Assembly (NCBI RefSeq): GCF_003985155.1 | Contig: NZ_ML133695.1 | Location: 215,224-279,223, forward strand | Direction of reading: 5' to 3' | Source of the DNA: Rhizobium vallis | GTDB taxonomy: Bacteria > Pseudomonadota > Alphaproteobacteria > Rhizobiales > Rhizobiaceae | DNA length: 64,000 nucleotides | Shown here: one piece after another, positions 14,347 to 23,396 of the stretch | Numbering within the stretch: the stretch's first letter is position 1 | Layout: the number at the start of each line of letters is the position of its first letter | Notes under the pieces: generated by a model | Database searches by the model: none | What the model saw: only the letters and a program-made list of their open reading frames with translations | What the model was told of the DNA's origin: nothing | Position numbers and translations under genes: made by a program

Positions 14347-15381
14347 ATGCAGACACGTCTGGCACGGCTTTACCAGAAGGGCGATCTCAGGATCGAAACC
14401 GACACCGTTCCGGCGCCCGGTCCAGGCGAGGTGCTTCTGCAAATGGCGGCCGCAGGCATCTGCGGCTCCGACCTGCATTATTACCAGGACGGCGGCTTCG
14501 GGCCGATCCGGGTTCGTGAGCCGATCATACCCGGCCACGAGGCCTCGGGGATCGTCAGCCAGGCGGGCGAGGGGGTCGACCTCGAAGCCGGCACGCTGGT
14601 CGCGGTCAATCCCAGCCAGCCTTGCGGCCACTGCGAATATTGCTCGAAGGGCCTGCCGATCCACTGCCTCGAGATGCGCTTCATGGGCAGCGCGATGCGC
14701 CTGCCGCATGAGCAGGGTATGTTCCGGGAATGGCTTGTCGTGCCGGCTAGGCAATGCTTCGAAGCGGGAGCGGCGACGACCGCAGCGGAAGCCGCCTGCA
14801 GCGAACCGCTCGCCGTCTGCCTGCACGCGGCATTGCGCGCGGGTCATATCGAAGGCAAGCGCGTCCTCGTCACCGGCGCTGGCCCGATCGGCTGCCTGAT
14901 GGTCGCCGTCGCCCGTCATCATGGCGCAGCCGAGATCGTCGTGACCGATCTTGCCGGTGCGGCGCTGGAGAGAGCAGAAGCGATGGGCGCCAGCCGCACG
15001 GTCAATGTTTCCGAAGGGCCTGCGGCGCTTGCCGAATTCGAAGCGGGAAAAGGCTATTTCGATATCGTCTTCGAATGCTCGGCCGCAGCACCCGCCATCC
15101 GCAGCGCGATTGCGGCGATCAGGCCGCGCGGCACAATCGTCCAGGTCGGTGTCACCGGCGAGATCCCGATGCCGCTCAATGCCATCGTCGGCAAGGAGCT
15201 TCATATCCACGGCACCCAGCGTTTCCACGAAGAATTCGCCATCGCCGTCGCCCTGATCGCAAGTCGCAGCATCGACGTGAAACCGATCATCCGCCACAGC
15301 CTGCCGCTCGAAGAGGCGAATGCAGCCTTCATCCTCGCCGGTGACCGCACGGTCGCCTGTAAGGTGCAGCTTACGTTTTAG
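14347..15381 (+). CDS. idnD: Zinc-dependent dehydrogenase, L-idonate 5-dehydrogenase-like
   Basis: A 344-residue medium-chain dehydrogenase. The catalytic zinc ligands are Cys39 (AGICGSDLHYY) and His64-Glu65 (IPGHEASG). The structural-zinc cysteines lie in PCGHCEYCSKG and PIHC. The NAD(P) site is VLVTGAGPIGCLM. The sequence resembles L-idonate 5-dehydrogenases, which oxidise L-idonate to 5-keto-D-gluconate, and less so sorbitol dehydrogenases. Last gene of the GntR-TRAP operon. The operon lacks a 5-keto-gluconate reductase, so onward metabolism must be encoded elsewhere. The substrate assignment is by similarity and context only. Confidence 0.82.
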   Translation: MQTRLARLYQKGDLRIETDTVPAPGPGEVLLQMAAAGICGSDLHYYQDGGFGPIRVREPIIPGHEASGIVSQAGEGVDLEAGTLVAVNPSQPCGHCEYCSKGLPIHCLEMRFMGSAMRLPHEQGMFREWLVVPARQCFEAGAATTAAEAACSEPLAVCLHAALRAGHIEGKRVLVTGAGPIGCLMVAVARHHGAAEIVVTDLAGAALERAEAMGASRTVNVSEGPAALAEFEAGKGYFDIVFECSAAAPAIRSAIAAIRPRGTIVQVGVTGEIPMPLNAIVGKELHIHGTQRFHEEFAIAVALIASRSIDVKPIIRHSLPLEEANAAFILAGDRTVACKVQLTF

Positions 15382-15588
15382 AGCAGAGGCGCCTGTTTCC
15401 GGACCGAAGCCCGCTCTTTACTCCGCCCCGTGGCGAGGATCTGCTACCCTCTCGACCGGTCGGCGCCGACGCGAACCCGGCGCCGCCTCGTGGCGGCAAC
15501 TACCTGCGATGTAATTGAGACCATGCACTCCGATCGGCATGCTGCAATTGCGCTGAGACAGCGCAGGAACTCATCGAGGAGAGTCGTG

Positions 15589-16137
15589 ATGAACTTCGAA
15601 ATCCACAACACCGACACCGCGCCTGAAGGATCGAAAGCCGCTTTGAACGGGCTGAAGGCGGCGTTCGGTTTCGTGCCCAACATCGCCGGCGCCATGGCGG
15701 CTTCACCCGTCCTTGTCAATTGCCTTGCTGCCCTGTTCCAGAATGTCCATGGCGGCAGTTTTACCGAACGCCAGATACAGATCCTGCTGCTCACCAACGC
15801 CGTGACCAATGGCGCGGAGTGGGCGGTCGGGTTTCATAGTTTCCTCGCTGGGGAACAAGGCGTCGCGCCGAGGGATGTCGAGGCGATCCGCTATGGTTAT
15901 CTTCCCTCCGATCCGAGCGATGCCGCCCTTTCCAGGTTTGCCCGCGCGCTTATCCAGGCGAGGGGGCAGGTCGCCCCGGAGGATGCGGAGCAATTTCTGA
16001 AGGCCGGTTTCGACCGGAACCGCCTGCTTGAAGTCATTGCCGTCGTGGCGGCATCCACCATCACCAACTATACCGCAGGCGTTACGCATCCGCCGCTCGA
16101 AGCACCCTTCGACGCCCACGCCTGGAATAAGAATTAG
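15589..16137 (+). CDS. Carboxymuconolactone decarboxylase-family (AhpD-like) protein without the CxxC
   Basis: A 182-residue helical protein of the CMD/AhpD fold. The part normally reading NGCxxCxxAH is here TNGAEWAVGFHS, so both redox cysteines are replaced (Ala and Ala) while the histidine is kept. Thiol peroxidase-reductase activity as in AhpD is therefore unlikely. Start: ATG 15589 behind GAGGAG. The open frame continues upstream to 15430 but that part is not family-like. A stand-alone gene, 207 bases after idnD and 49 before a regulator; cotranscription with the regulator is possible. Confidence 0.8.
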   Translation: MNFEIHNTDTAPEGSKAALNGLKAAFGFVPNIAGAMAASPVLVNCLAALFQNVHGGSFTERQIQILLLTNAVTNGAEWAVGFHSFLAGEQGVAPRDVEAIRYGYLPSDPSDAALSRFARALIQARGQVAPEDAEQFLKAGFDRNRLLEVIAVVAASTITNYTAGVTHPPLEAPFDAHAWNKN

Positions 16138-16186
16138 GCCACGCCCGGTGGAGCGCCACGGGCAAAACCAAATCCGGGAGAGAGCG

Positions 16187-17032
16187 ATGTCGACACTATC
16201 TCAGACCATTCATCGTCCGCGGCCGGCGATAGGAGAGCTGCTGCGGCACTGGCGCGCCCTGAGAGGAAAGTCGCAGCTTGATCTCGCTCTGGACACGGGC
16301 ATTTCGCAAAAGCACGTCAGCTTCGTCGAAACGGGACGGTCTGCCCCCAGCCGTCAGATGGTGATCGACCTTGCCGATGCGCTCAGCGTTCCCCTGCGCG
16401 AGCGAAACGAAATCATGCTCGCCGCCGGCTACGCCCCTCATTATGCCAAGGGCACGCCCGGGGAGTTGCCTGTCGAAATCGACCGTGCGATCGGCCGAAT
16501 GCTGCGCCAGCATCAACCCTTTCCGGCGCTCGTCCTGGATCGCTACTGGAACGTCATCAGGACGAATGAGGCAGCACCTGCCTTCTTCGGCAAATTCGTC
16601 GATCTTCAAAGCCGGCCGACGCCTCGCAACCTTTTGCATCTCGTTTTCGATCCGCAGGGCCTGCGCCCGTTTATCGCCAATTTCGCGGAGACGGCGCGCG
16701 GCCTGCTGTGGCGGGTCAGGCGCGAATGCGTAGGCGGGATCGTCGACAAGGCAACGGAACGCTTGTTGGCGGAACTCGCCGCCTATCCCGGCGCGCCAAG
16801 CCTGAATGACTGCGATCCGGAAGAGCAAAATAGGAGCCTGGCGGTCATCCCGCTGAAATTTCAAGCTGCCGGCAAGGCGCTGCCGATGTTTTCGATGATC
16901 ACCACCGTGGGAACGCCGCAGACGATCGCCACGGAGGAGATTCGATTGGAATCGATGTTTCCGGCCGACGATGCAGCGGAGAATGATTATCTCGAATTTA
17001 TGGAGCTGTCGCAGCCCGCGCAGCCGGATTGA
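16187..17032 (+). CDS. XRE-family regulator with MmyB-like ligand domain
   Basis: A 281-residue protein. The N-terminal helix-turn-helix (about 14-72) includes LLRHWRALRGKSQLDLALDTGISQKHVSFVETG and SAPSRQMVIDLADAL. The rest (about 95-270) matches the MmyB/PAS-like domain seen in many actinobacterial and alphaproteobacterial XRE regulators: PFPALVLDRYWNVIRTN, NLLHLVFDPQGLRP and IPLKFQAAG. Such genes often sit next to a short-chain or small enzyme gene they control; here that could be the CMD-family gene just upstream. ATG 16187 follows CGGGAGAGAG. Confidence 0.87.
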   Translation: MSTLSQTIHRPRPAIGELLRHWRALRGKSQLDLALDTGISQKHVSFVETGRSAPSRQMVIDLADALSVPLRERNEIMLAAGYAPHYAKGTPGELPVEIDRAIGRMLRQHQPFPALVLDRYWNVIRTNEAAPAFFGKFVDLQSRPTPRNLLHLVFDPQGLRPFIANFAETARGLLWRVRRECVGGIVDKATERLLAELAAYPGAPSLNDCDPEEQNRSLAVIPLKFQAAGKALPMFSMITTVGTPQTIATEEIRLESMFPADDAAENDYLEFMELSQPAQPD

Positions 17033-17152
17033 CTTTTTGCAGCAGGGCCGAGCGGTTCGCTGCCTTCATCAAGCATCAAGCAAGAAGATTCACATAAACG
17101 TAGCTGTTGTTGATTATCTCCGTCGGCGTCTTTCTTGGCTCAGAGTTCGTCG

Positions 17153-18295
17153 ATGGATCTTGCTACGGTTCTTCTTCTCCATAAGTCATCGTTCATCGTT
17201 GGCGCATTATGCTTTTTCTATATGAGATGGCGGTCCCGGGAGCCCGGCCTTGAGCTTCTCGCGGTTGGCGATTGCCTTCTCGCCTTCGCCTCCACGCTCG
17301 CGGGAATGGGCGAGCAGGGTTCACTTCGCTATGAAATCTGGACCTTCGGGAGCTTTTCCGTCGGAGTGACCGGCTACGCGCTGATGGCTGTTGGGATCAT
17401 CCAGCTAAGCGGGCACCGACGCAGGCTTTCAGATTGGCTGCTGGTGACAGCCGCGCTCATCCTGTCAATTGTCGTCGGCGTCACGCATTGGTATCTCGAT
17501 AATCAAATGCGGGCCGCGGTATTCAACGCAAACGCTTCGATCTTCCTCCTCATCTCTTCCGCTGCCATCATGGTGGATTTTCTCGGTGATCGCTTGCCCG
17601 GAAGAATCGGTCTTGCCGCATCACTTATGGCCGCGATGATATTCTCGGCATTGGTCGTCCTTGGGTTGGTGTTTCCAGAATATGGTCCGATCGCCCCGCG
17701 GAATGCCTTCTTCATGCTCATCATCTGCCACTTTTCGGTGGCGTTGTTCGTGGTGGTTCTCGTGCAGGAGAGGGCGGAAGCCAAGTTAAGTCGTCTTGCA
17801 AATACCGACGCCTTAACGGGCATTCCCAACCGCCAGAACTTCCTTGCCTCTCTCCCGCACCAACTTAAGCAAGGTGATGGCTTCATCATGATAGATATCG
17901 ATCACTTCAAGTCGGTCAACGACCGGCATGGCCATGAGATCGGTGATGCTGTCCTTGTCGGCGTCGCGCAAACCATCGCCGCCGCCGCTGGACGGAAGCT
18001 GCTGCTCGGCCGCCTCGGCGGGGAAGAGTTCGCGTTGTTCCTGCGCGACCAAACGGACGACACTCTGTTCGCGACGGCTGACGTCATCCGGAGAGAGATC
18101 AGCGGCTTGGCCTTTGCCGTCGAGGCCGGGACCGTAACACCAACCGTAAGCGCGGGCGTTGCGCTCTGGAGTGGCGAATGCGATGCGACAAAGCTGCGTG
18201 ACCGCGCAGATCAAGCCCTCTACCGGGCGAAGCGCGGCGGGCGTGACAGGGTCGAAATGTACGCTGCCGCCAGCACCGTCACTGCGCTCAATTGA
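17153..18295 (+). CDS. Membrane-anchored diguanylate cyclase (GGDEF domain)
   Basis: A 380-residue protein with about six membrane helices in the first 210 residues and a C-terminal GGDEF domain. Features seen are TDALTGIPNRQNF, DIDHFKSVNDRHGH and the active-site loop RLGGEEFALFL (GGEEF form). I see no RxxD inhibitory site directly before the loop. It should make cyclic di-GMP from two GTP in response to a signal sensed at or in the membrane. ATG 17153 is chosen over a TTG six codons earlier. The 3' end overlaps the convergent VOC gene by 8 bases. Confidence 0.9.
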   Translation: MDLATVLLLHKSSFIVGALCFFYMRWRSREPGLELLAVGDCLLAFASTLAGMGEQGSLRYEIWTFGSFSVGVTGYALMAVGIIQLSGHRRRLSDWLLVTAALILSIVVGVTHWYLDNQMRAAVFNANASIFLLISSAAIMVDFLGDRLPGRIGLAASLMAAMIFSALVVLGLVFPEYGPIAPRNAFFMLIICHFSVALFVVVLVQERAEAKLSRLANTDALTGIPNRQNFLASLPHQLKQGDGFIMIDIDHFKSVNDRHGHEIGDAVLVGVAQTIAAAAGRKLLLGRLGGEEFALFLRDQTDDTLFATADVIRREISGLAFAVEAGTVTPTVSAGVALWSGECDATKLRDRADQALYRAKRGGRDRVEMYAAASTVTALN

Positions 18296-18725
18296 GTTCC
18301 TGGGCTAACCCGATGAGAAGGCCTTCGGGCCCGCGGATGTAGCAGAGCAAATAAACGTCCTTGTACCGGACGACCTCGCCGACGAGCTCAGCGCCGCGCG
18401 CACGCAGCCTTTCAAGCGTCTCGTCGATATCGTCGACGGTGAACATGGCGCGGAGGTATCCGAGAGCGTTGACCGGGGCGTTGCGGTGACCTGCGACGAT
18501 ATCAGGCTTGATAAAGCGGGAGAGCTCGAGCCGGCTGTGCCCATCAGGCGTGCGCATCATGGCAATCTCGACATGCTGATCGCCCAGTCCGGTGACACGT
18601 CCGGCCCATTCTCCTTCGATCGTGGCCCGCCCTTCGAACTCGAGGCCAAGTTCGCGAAAGAAATCGATCGCCTCGCCGAGGTCTTCGACGACGATACCTA
18701 TGTTGTCCATCCGCTTGAGCGCCAT
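18288..18725 (-). CDS. VOC-superfamily (glyoxalase/dioxygenase fold) protein
   Basis: A 145-residue protein with two beta-alpha-beta-beta-beta modules of the vicinal-oxygen-chelate fold: MDNIGIVVEDLGEAIDFFRELG at the start and MFTVDDIDETLERLRARGAEL in the second half. Possible metal ligands lie in the first strand region, HVEIAMM, and YLLCYIRGPEGLLIGLAQ. Members include glyoxalase I, bleomycin-resistance proteins and dioxygenases; the substrate cannot be told. Monocistronic and convergent with the cyclase gene. Confidence 0.82.
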   Translation of the reverse strand: MALKRMDNIGIVVEDLGEAIDFFRELGLEFEGRATIEGEWAGRVTGLGDQHVEIAMMRTPDGHSRLELSRFIKPDIVAGHRNAPVNALGYLRAMFTVDDIDETLERLRARGAELVGEVVRYKDVYLLCYIRGPEGLLIGLAQELN

Positions 18726-18864
18726 GTTGCCAATCTCCGAGCTGTCGTTTCAATCGACGAGGTGTCGCCTCGCCTCACAAAGGACGTTTGAGGTGTCCCG
18801 ACACCGACAGCCATTCACGCCCAATTCGCTGCTTTTCACATCAGCGCCATGGCCGATACGCGAC

Positions 18865-20160
18865 TTACCGCAGTGCGGCGGTCTGCTCGGCGGCCTGCCG
18901 CGGCCGGCGAAAGATGGAGACCTGGTTGCGTCCCGCCTGCTTGGCGCGATAAAGGGCCATGTCGGCCTGGTGCTGGAGATTATCCAGCGAAATCTCGGAA
19001 TCGAGAGCCGATTTCACCGCCACCCCCACGCTCAGCGTTACCGAAGGCCCGACGGCGGAAGAGGGGTTGGGAAGGGCGGCGGCTTCGACGCTCTCGCGGA
19101 TGCGCTTGGCGATCGCCACGGCCTCTTCTTCGTCGACGCCTGGAAGCACAATCAGGAATTCCTCGCCGCCGTGGCGCGAGACGAGGTCGCGGTCGGCGCG
19201 CACGCTGCTCTGGATGATGCCGGCCACCTTGACGAGGCAGCGGTCGCCCTCGCTGTGGCCGAGACTATCGTTCAGCGCCTTGAAGTGATCGATGTCGCAC
19301 ATCAGCATGGACGCGACGACGCCGGCCTCACCTTTGCTCCGCCAGAGTTCCTCCAGCGTCTCCATCATCCAGCGGCGGTTGGCAATGCCCGTCAGGGGAT
19401 CGGTTCTCGCCAGCCGCTCCAGCCGGGCATTGGCATCGGCAAGTTCCGCGACGCGGCGCTAGTCTCGGCAATCGAGCAGGAATGTCTTCTGCGCCAGGAT
19501 GTTCATCGTCCGCCGGGCAACCACGGTCGCGATGATGCCGCAGGAAAAGAACAGGGTTCCTGCAATAACGCTGCCCGTTTCCACGAGCGGGTTGAACCAC
19601 TGAAAGATAAAGTAGAGGCAGAGGGCATAACAGGCGATCGCGACCGTCCATGCCAGCGGCACGCTGAAGATGGTGATCGCGCTCGTTGCGACGAACAGCA
19701 TGATGGTCAGATGCCGCTCATAGAATTCGCCGCCGGCAAAGACGCCGACCAGCGCCACCGACAGAAGAATGAGGAACATTCCCCCGAGAAGCGATGCGCG
19801 CTGAACCGCCGCCGGACGCGGCTTGCACCAGAGGAGCGTCGTTGCAATTGCCGCCGGCGGCAGAAGGCAGGCGGGGGCAACCATCGCCAGCGCAATCGGA
19901 TGGGGAAGCAGGATGGCGTTCAGCGCCAGCGTCAGAACGTCGACGAATGCCACCCATGTCATCCAGGAGCGGATGACTTTCGCCGTCTGCCGCCATGCTC
20001 TTTCATCGAAGCGGCGGCGCAGCTCGGCAGTCAGTCTTATATCGCGGGTTCGCCCCGATAAAAGCCGTTCGACTTCGGCCGACATCGCACTCGTCAGCGG
20101 CCGCGGCGAAGCCGGCCCGGCAGCGGAATTCTGGGAAGAAGCGCTTCTGGCATCGTTCAT
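18865..20160 (-). pseudogene. Membrane GGDEF protein gene interrupted by one in-frame amber codon
   Basis: The reading frame from ATG 20160 codes for 233 residues with about six membrane helices, then meets TAG at 19461-19459. The same frame continues without any shift into a linker (RRVAELADANARLERLA), the GGDEF start TDPLTGIANRRW, CDIDHFKALNDSLGHSEGD, the intact catalytic loop RHGGEEFLIVL and on to the stop at 18865. Without the amber codon it would be a normal protein of about 431 residues. A single C-to-T change in a CAG codon would explain it. The C-terminal part has an internal ATG at 19368, but that would lack the first GGDEF strand. Confidence 0.85.
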
Positions 20161-20358
20161 CCTTGCAATATCTAGCCACAATCCGGACGTCGGCAAGGCT
20201 CGGGCACAAACGCGCTTTCGGAGTGGTTAGCTTCCCGTTCTTACCGGCCAAGCGCATGTCCGAATTCGCACATTTGGAATTTTGCGGGGCAAGATTGCCG
20301 ACCCGGTCTGGGCGAGATCGCCTCGATCGTGCTACCACCACTGGCGAGGGGGTACGGG

Positions 20359-22053
20359 ATGAGACTCAAACTGGTTGCAGTTGCGGTCGCGGCGCTGGCG
20401 CCTGTGGTGGCGATGCTCGCCTATAACGAAGTGGCGCTACGCCACCAGCGAAATGAAGAAGTGCGCGCATCGGCGGCGCAGGCGGCGAGGCAGGCATCGT
20501 CGGAAGTCGAAAGGATCGTCGAGGGCCTGCATGGCCTTCTCGTGTCCGTCTCCGCCATGCCCTCCGTCCGGCACCTCGACGTCGGCACTTGCAACGAGGC
20601 CCTCAAATCGGTTGCCGAAAGCATTCCGAACGTCAGCACCATCTTCGTCGTCGGGCTCGACGGGCGGCCGGTCTGCGGCAGCACCGCGTTTCCAGACGGA
20701 GTGGTGTTTTCCGATCGCGACTATTTCCGGCAGATTTTGAAGACCAAGGACTTCACCGTCGGCACCTACACGCAAAGCCGTCTTTCCGACAAGCACGTGC
20801 TGCCGCTCGCAATGCCCTTGATGGAAGGCGACGTCCTCAAGGCTGTCATCGTCAGCGGCATCCGGATGGACTGGCTGCAGAACCGCATCACCGAACGCGG
20901 CGTCGCTCCCGGCAATGCGGTGACGATCGCCGACGGCAAGGGAACCATCGTCGCGCGCGTTCCCCTTGCGGAGCAATTCGTCGGCACCGTGATCCCCGAC
21001 GAATACCAGCGACTGGTCCATGCCGAACAGCCCGACGTGATCGAGGTCACGAGCCGGGACGGAATGGTGCGTATCGTCGGCTATCGCCCGATCGCGCTGC
21101 CATCCAGCCCCCTTTATGTCAGCGCCAGCTTTTCCAAGCCGGAGGCCTTCGCGCCAATCGAGCGGGCGACGCTGATGAACACGCTCGCCATCATCGGCGG
21201 AGCGCTGTTTTCGCTCGCCGCCGCAATCTTCATCGGCAACCGCTTCATCCTCGTGCCGATCTGGCGGATCGCCGACGTCATGGAGAAGTGGCGCGGCGGC
21301 CAGACCTCGGCCAGAACCGGCATGACGGGATCGGACGAGCTGGCAGTGGTCGGCGCCACCTTCGATCGGCTGCTGGACGAACTCGAGGAGCGCAGGCGCC
21401 GCAACGACGAAGCGGAAGCAGAGCGGATCCTTCTCGTCCGCGAACTGGCGCACCGGGTCAAAAACGGCTTCACCCTCGTCCAGGCGATCGCCCGGCAGAC
21501 GTTCTCGCGCTCCGATCCGGAACGCTACAATTCCTTTGCCGAAAGGCTCGCGGCGCTGGCGGGCACTTATGATCTCATTCTGTCCGGGGAAGCATCGGCC
21601 TCATCGGTCAGGGAGATCGTCTCCGCCGCCTTGCGGGCGCATGTGGCCTCGGAGGCCGAACATATTCGTCTCGACGGAGCGGACGTGGTTCTCCCCGCCG
21701 ACATCGCCCTGCCGCTTTCGCTGGTGATCCATGAACTCGCGACCAATGCCACGAAGTACGGAAGCCTCGGAAGCGAGGACGGAACTGTGGCAATCGAGTG
21801 GAAGCGCGATCAAGGCCGCGTCCTGCTGCTGTGGACCGAATCCGGCGGGCCGCCGGTGTCGAAACCGACGAAGAGGGGCTTCGGCTCAATCCTCATCGAG
21901 CGTGCCTTCCCGGCAAAGGCACGGGCGCGATCCCACTCGGACTACAGGCCCGAAGGTCTCGTCTTCGAACTCGCCTTTTCGATCGAGGAACCTGCCGCGA
22001 AGGGGGATATCGAAAGTTGCAGCCGGGAAACCGTGCATACGAGCGGAAGGTGA
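20359..22053 (+). CDS. Membrane sensor histidine kinase of the HWE family
   Basis: A 564-residue kinase. One membrane helix (about 4-22), a periplasmic sensing region (about 30-265, Cache-like: VSTIFVVGLDGRPVCGS, FSDRDYFRQILKTKDFTVG), a second helix (about 273-295) and a HAMP-type linker (to about 350). The kinase core follows with phospho-acceptor His365 in RELAHRVKNGFTLVQA, the N-box HELATNATKYGSL (458-470) and the WTE of the HWE class (492-494). Such kinases often act on stress or chemotaxis-like pathways through separate receivers. No receiver is adjacent. ATG 20359 follows GAGGGGG. Confidence 0.9.
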   Translation: MRLKLVAVAVAALAPVVAMLAYNEVALRHQRNEEVRASAAQAARQASSEVERIVEGLHGLLVSVSAMPSVRHLDVGTCNEALKSVAESIPNVSTIFVVGLDGRPVCGSTAFPDGVVFSDRDYFRQILKTKDFTVGTYTQSRLSDKHVLPLAMPLMEGDVLKAVIVSGIRMDWLQNRITERGVAPGNAVTIADGKGTIVARVPLAEQFVGTVIPDEYQRLVHAEQPDVIEVTSRDGMVRIVGYRPIALPSSPLYVSASFSKPEAFAPIERATLMNTLAIIGGALFSLAAAIFIGNRFILVPIWRIADVMEKWRGGQTSARTGMTGSDELAVVGATFDRLLDELEERRRRNDEAEAERILLVRELAHRVKNGFTLVQAIARQTFSRSDPERYNSFAERLAALAGTYDLILSGEASASSVREIVSAALRAHVASEAEHIRLDGADVVLPADIALPLSLVIHELATNATKYGSLGSEDGTVAIEWKRDQGRVLLLWTESGGPPVSKPTKRGFGSILIERAFPAKARARSHSDYRPEGLVFELAFSIEEPAAKGDIESCSRETVHTSGR

Positions 22054-22341
22054 AATCTTAGATCCTGCTCATTCGCCTGAAGTCCATCACCCGCTTCAGC
22101 TGAGCATCGATCTCCATAACAGGGGGGTCGAACTTGCACGCCGATAAGGGATCAATATTCCGCGTCGGTTGACACAATCCGGTTAAAAATCAAACCGTAG
22201 CCATGGGTTGCGGTCCGCAATAAGATTTTCAGCAGCCTGCTAACCGGTTCGGTGCAGTGCAGATTTTTTCCAAACCTTGAACCCTTTTTGCTTCGGCAAG
22301 GCTCTTATCTGATGTTAACGCCTTATGAAAAGGAGCGACAA
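22054..22341. other. Non-coding region upstream of the CPMC-sigma-CPMC unit
   Basis: About 290 bases, visibly more AT-rich than the flanking DNA. TTGACA at 22169-22174 could be a housekeeping -35 but I find no good -10 at the right distance. TGAACC just before TTTTTGCTTCGGCAAGG (about 22276-22300) is a possible ECF -35 element. No promoter can be assigned firmly. Confidence 0.3.
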
Positions 22342-22569
22342 GTGTTTTACACGAAGAACCTTCCCAGGTGGGAGAGGATCGCCCGTCTGTTAGCTGCTGC
22401 GGCCATGGGCTCCTGCGCCGTTCATTTTTGGGGCTCGCCCGTCGGCTACCTCTGGGCCGCACTGGTTATTCCCATGGTATTCACGTCCACGATCGGTTTC
22501 TGTCCGATGTGCGCTTTGGCTGGTCGAAAGATCGCAGCAAAGAACAAACAGCTTAAGGGGTCGGAATGA
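22342..22569 (+). CDS. Small membrane protein, DUF2892/YgaP-like, with CPMC motif
   Basis: A 75-residue protein: a polar start FYTKNLPRWERIARL typical of DUF2892 (YgaP membrane domain), two hydrophobic segments (about 14-30 and 34-52), then GFCPMCALAG with Cys54 and Cys57, and a basic tail. Many relatives have CPLY at the CPMC place; two cysteines form a potential redox or metal site at the membrane face. Start: GTG 22342 seven bases after AAAAGGAG; an ATG ten codons earlier (22312) is less family-like. Its stop overlaps the sigma gene start by 4 bases, so they are coupled. Confidence 0.8.
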   Translation: MFYTKNLPRWERIARLLAAAAMGSCAVHFWGSPVGYLWAALVIPMVFTSTIGFCPMCALAGRKIAAKNKQLKGSE

Positions 22570-23072
22570 CTCCCCTGGCCCGGCAAGAGCTGATCGAGGC
22601 AGCAAGACACGGAGACGAGCAGGCGCTTGTGCTTCTGCTCGACGTCTGTCGGCCCAATTTGCGTCGCTACGCCCGCCGCAACTGCGCAACCGAAGACGTG
22701 GAAGAGGCCGTTCAGGATGCTCTGTTCATCCTTTATCGCCGTCTTGGCACGTTACGAACTGTCGCGACTTTCTCTGGTTGGCTTTTTCAGATCGTCAAAC
22801 GTACCTGCCTACGCAGGCTGCAGAGGCGTAAATCGGAAGTGTTCGCCGAGGAGAAAGACGAGCAATCGTACGATTCCTCGGATCTGGAGATGCGGTTAGA
22901 CCTTTGTCGTTCCATCATGATGTTGCCCGCTATCTATCGGGACGTCGTCATCCTGCGCGATATCAAGGGACTTACGGCGGAGGAGGCAGCGAGCAAGCTC
23001 GGCACCTCAGTCGAGGCTACCAAAAGTCGGCTGCACCGCGGTCGGTATTTGATCCGTCAATCGCTTGCATAA
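22566..23072 (+). CDS. ECF-type sigma factor flanked by two CPMC membrane proteins
   Basis: A 168-residue ECF sigma factor. Region 2 has EDVEEAVQDALFILYRRLGTL and FSGWLFQIVKRTCLRRLQRR; region 4 ends with LTAEEAASKLGTSVEATKSRLHRGR. No zinc-finger anti-sigma or DUF1109 gene is nearby. The only partners are the two 75-residue membrane proteins, overlapping it by 4 bases upstream and 10 bases downstream of it. That suggests one or both act as its membrane control. Codon use is less GC-rich than neighbours (for example TTA, CGT, TCG and AAA codons), a sign of acquisition from elsewhere. Confidence 0.88.
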   Translation: MTPLARQELIEAARHGDEQALVLLLDVCRPNLRRYARRNCATEDVEEAVQDALFILYRRLGTLRTVATFSGWLFQIVKRTCLRRLQRRKSEVFAEEKDEQSYDSSDLEMRLDLCRSIMMLPAIYRDVVILRDIKGLTAEEAASKLGTSVEATKSRLHRGRYLIRQSLA

Positions 23073-23082
23073 GGGACGCAAC

Positions 23083-23310
23083 ATGACGTTCGGCAATCGC
23101 AACCTTTCCATTCACCTCGTTAAGGGCGCGGGTGGCTTCTCCGCATTAGCGTGCGCCTTGGCAACTATGAATGAAACTCTATGGCCATCGCTCGTTCTGT
23201 TGCCTTTGTCACTATACCTGCTTCGGGGCTGCCCGATGTGCTGGACGATCGGTCTGTTTGAAACTGTAGTGATGCGTTTTCACCGACGTTGGACCGATGA
23301 TGGGTCGTGA
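23083..23310 (+). CDS. Second 75-residue small membrane protein with CPMC motif
   Basis: A 75-residue protein from ATG 23083, which follows AAGGGACG and lies 10 bases after the sigma stop. Two hydrophobic segments (about 12-28 and 33-47) are followed by RGCPMCWTIGLFET with Cys50 and Cys53, then a basic tail. Length, topology and the CPMC placement match the protein encoded before the sigma gene, although overall similarity is low. Possibly a diverged duplicate. No function is known to me; control of the sigma factor or thiol/sulfur handling are guesses. Confidence 0.72.
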   Translation: MTFGNRNLSIHLVKGAGGFSALACALATMNETLWPSLVLLPLSLYLLRGCPMCWTIGLFETVVMRFHRRWTDDGS

Positions 23311-23396
23311 GGATCCATAGCGGTACTTGGCAGATTTTCAGCAAAGGGCGGCCCGCCTGCGCATCCGTGGCGTAGCGATTCCGAACCGGCGGCGTC

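Noticed and set aside
16143..16163. Hairpin just after the CMD-family gene
   Set aside because: The stem has a bulge and no T-run and lies only 24 bases before the next gene, so termination is doubtful.
18592..20061. 489-residue plus-strand frame across the interrupted GGDEF gene
   Set aside because: It is antisense to the recognisable GGDEF and membrane segments and has no family-like motif.
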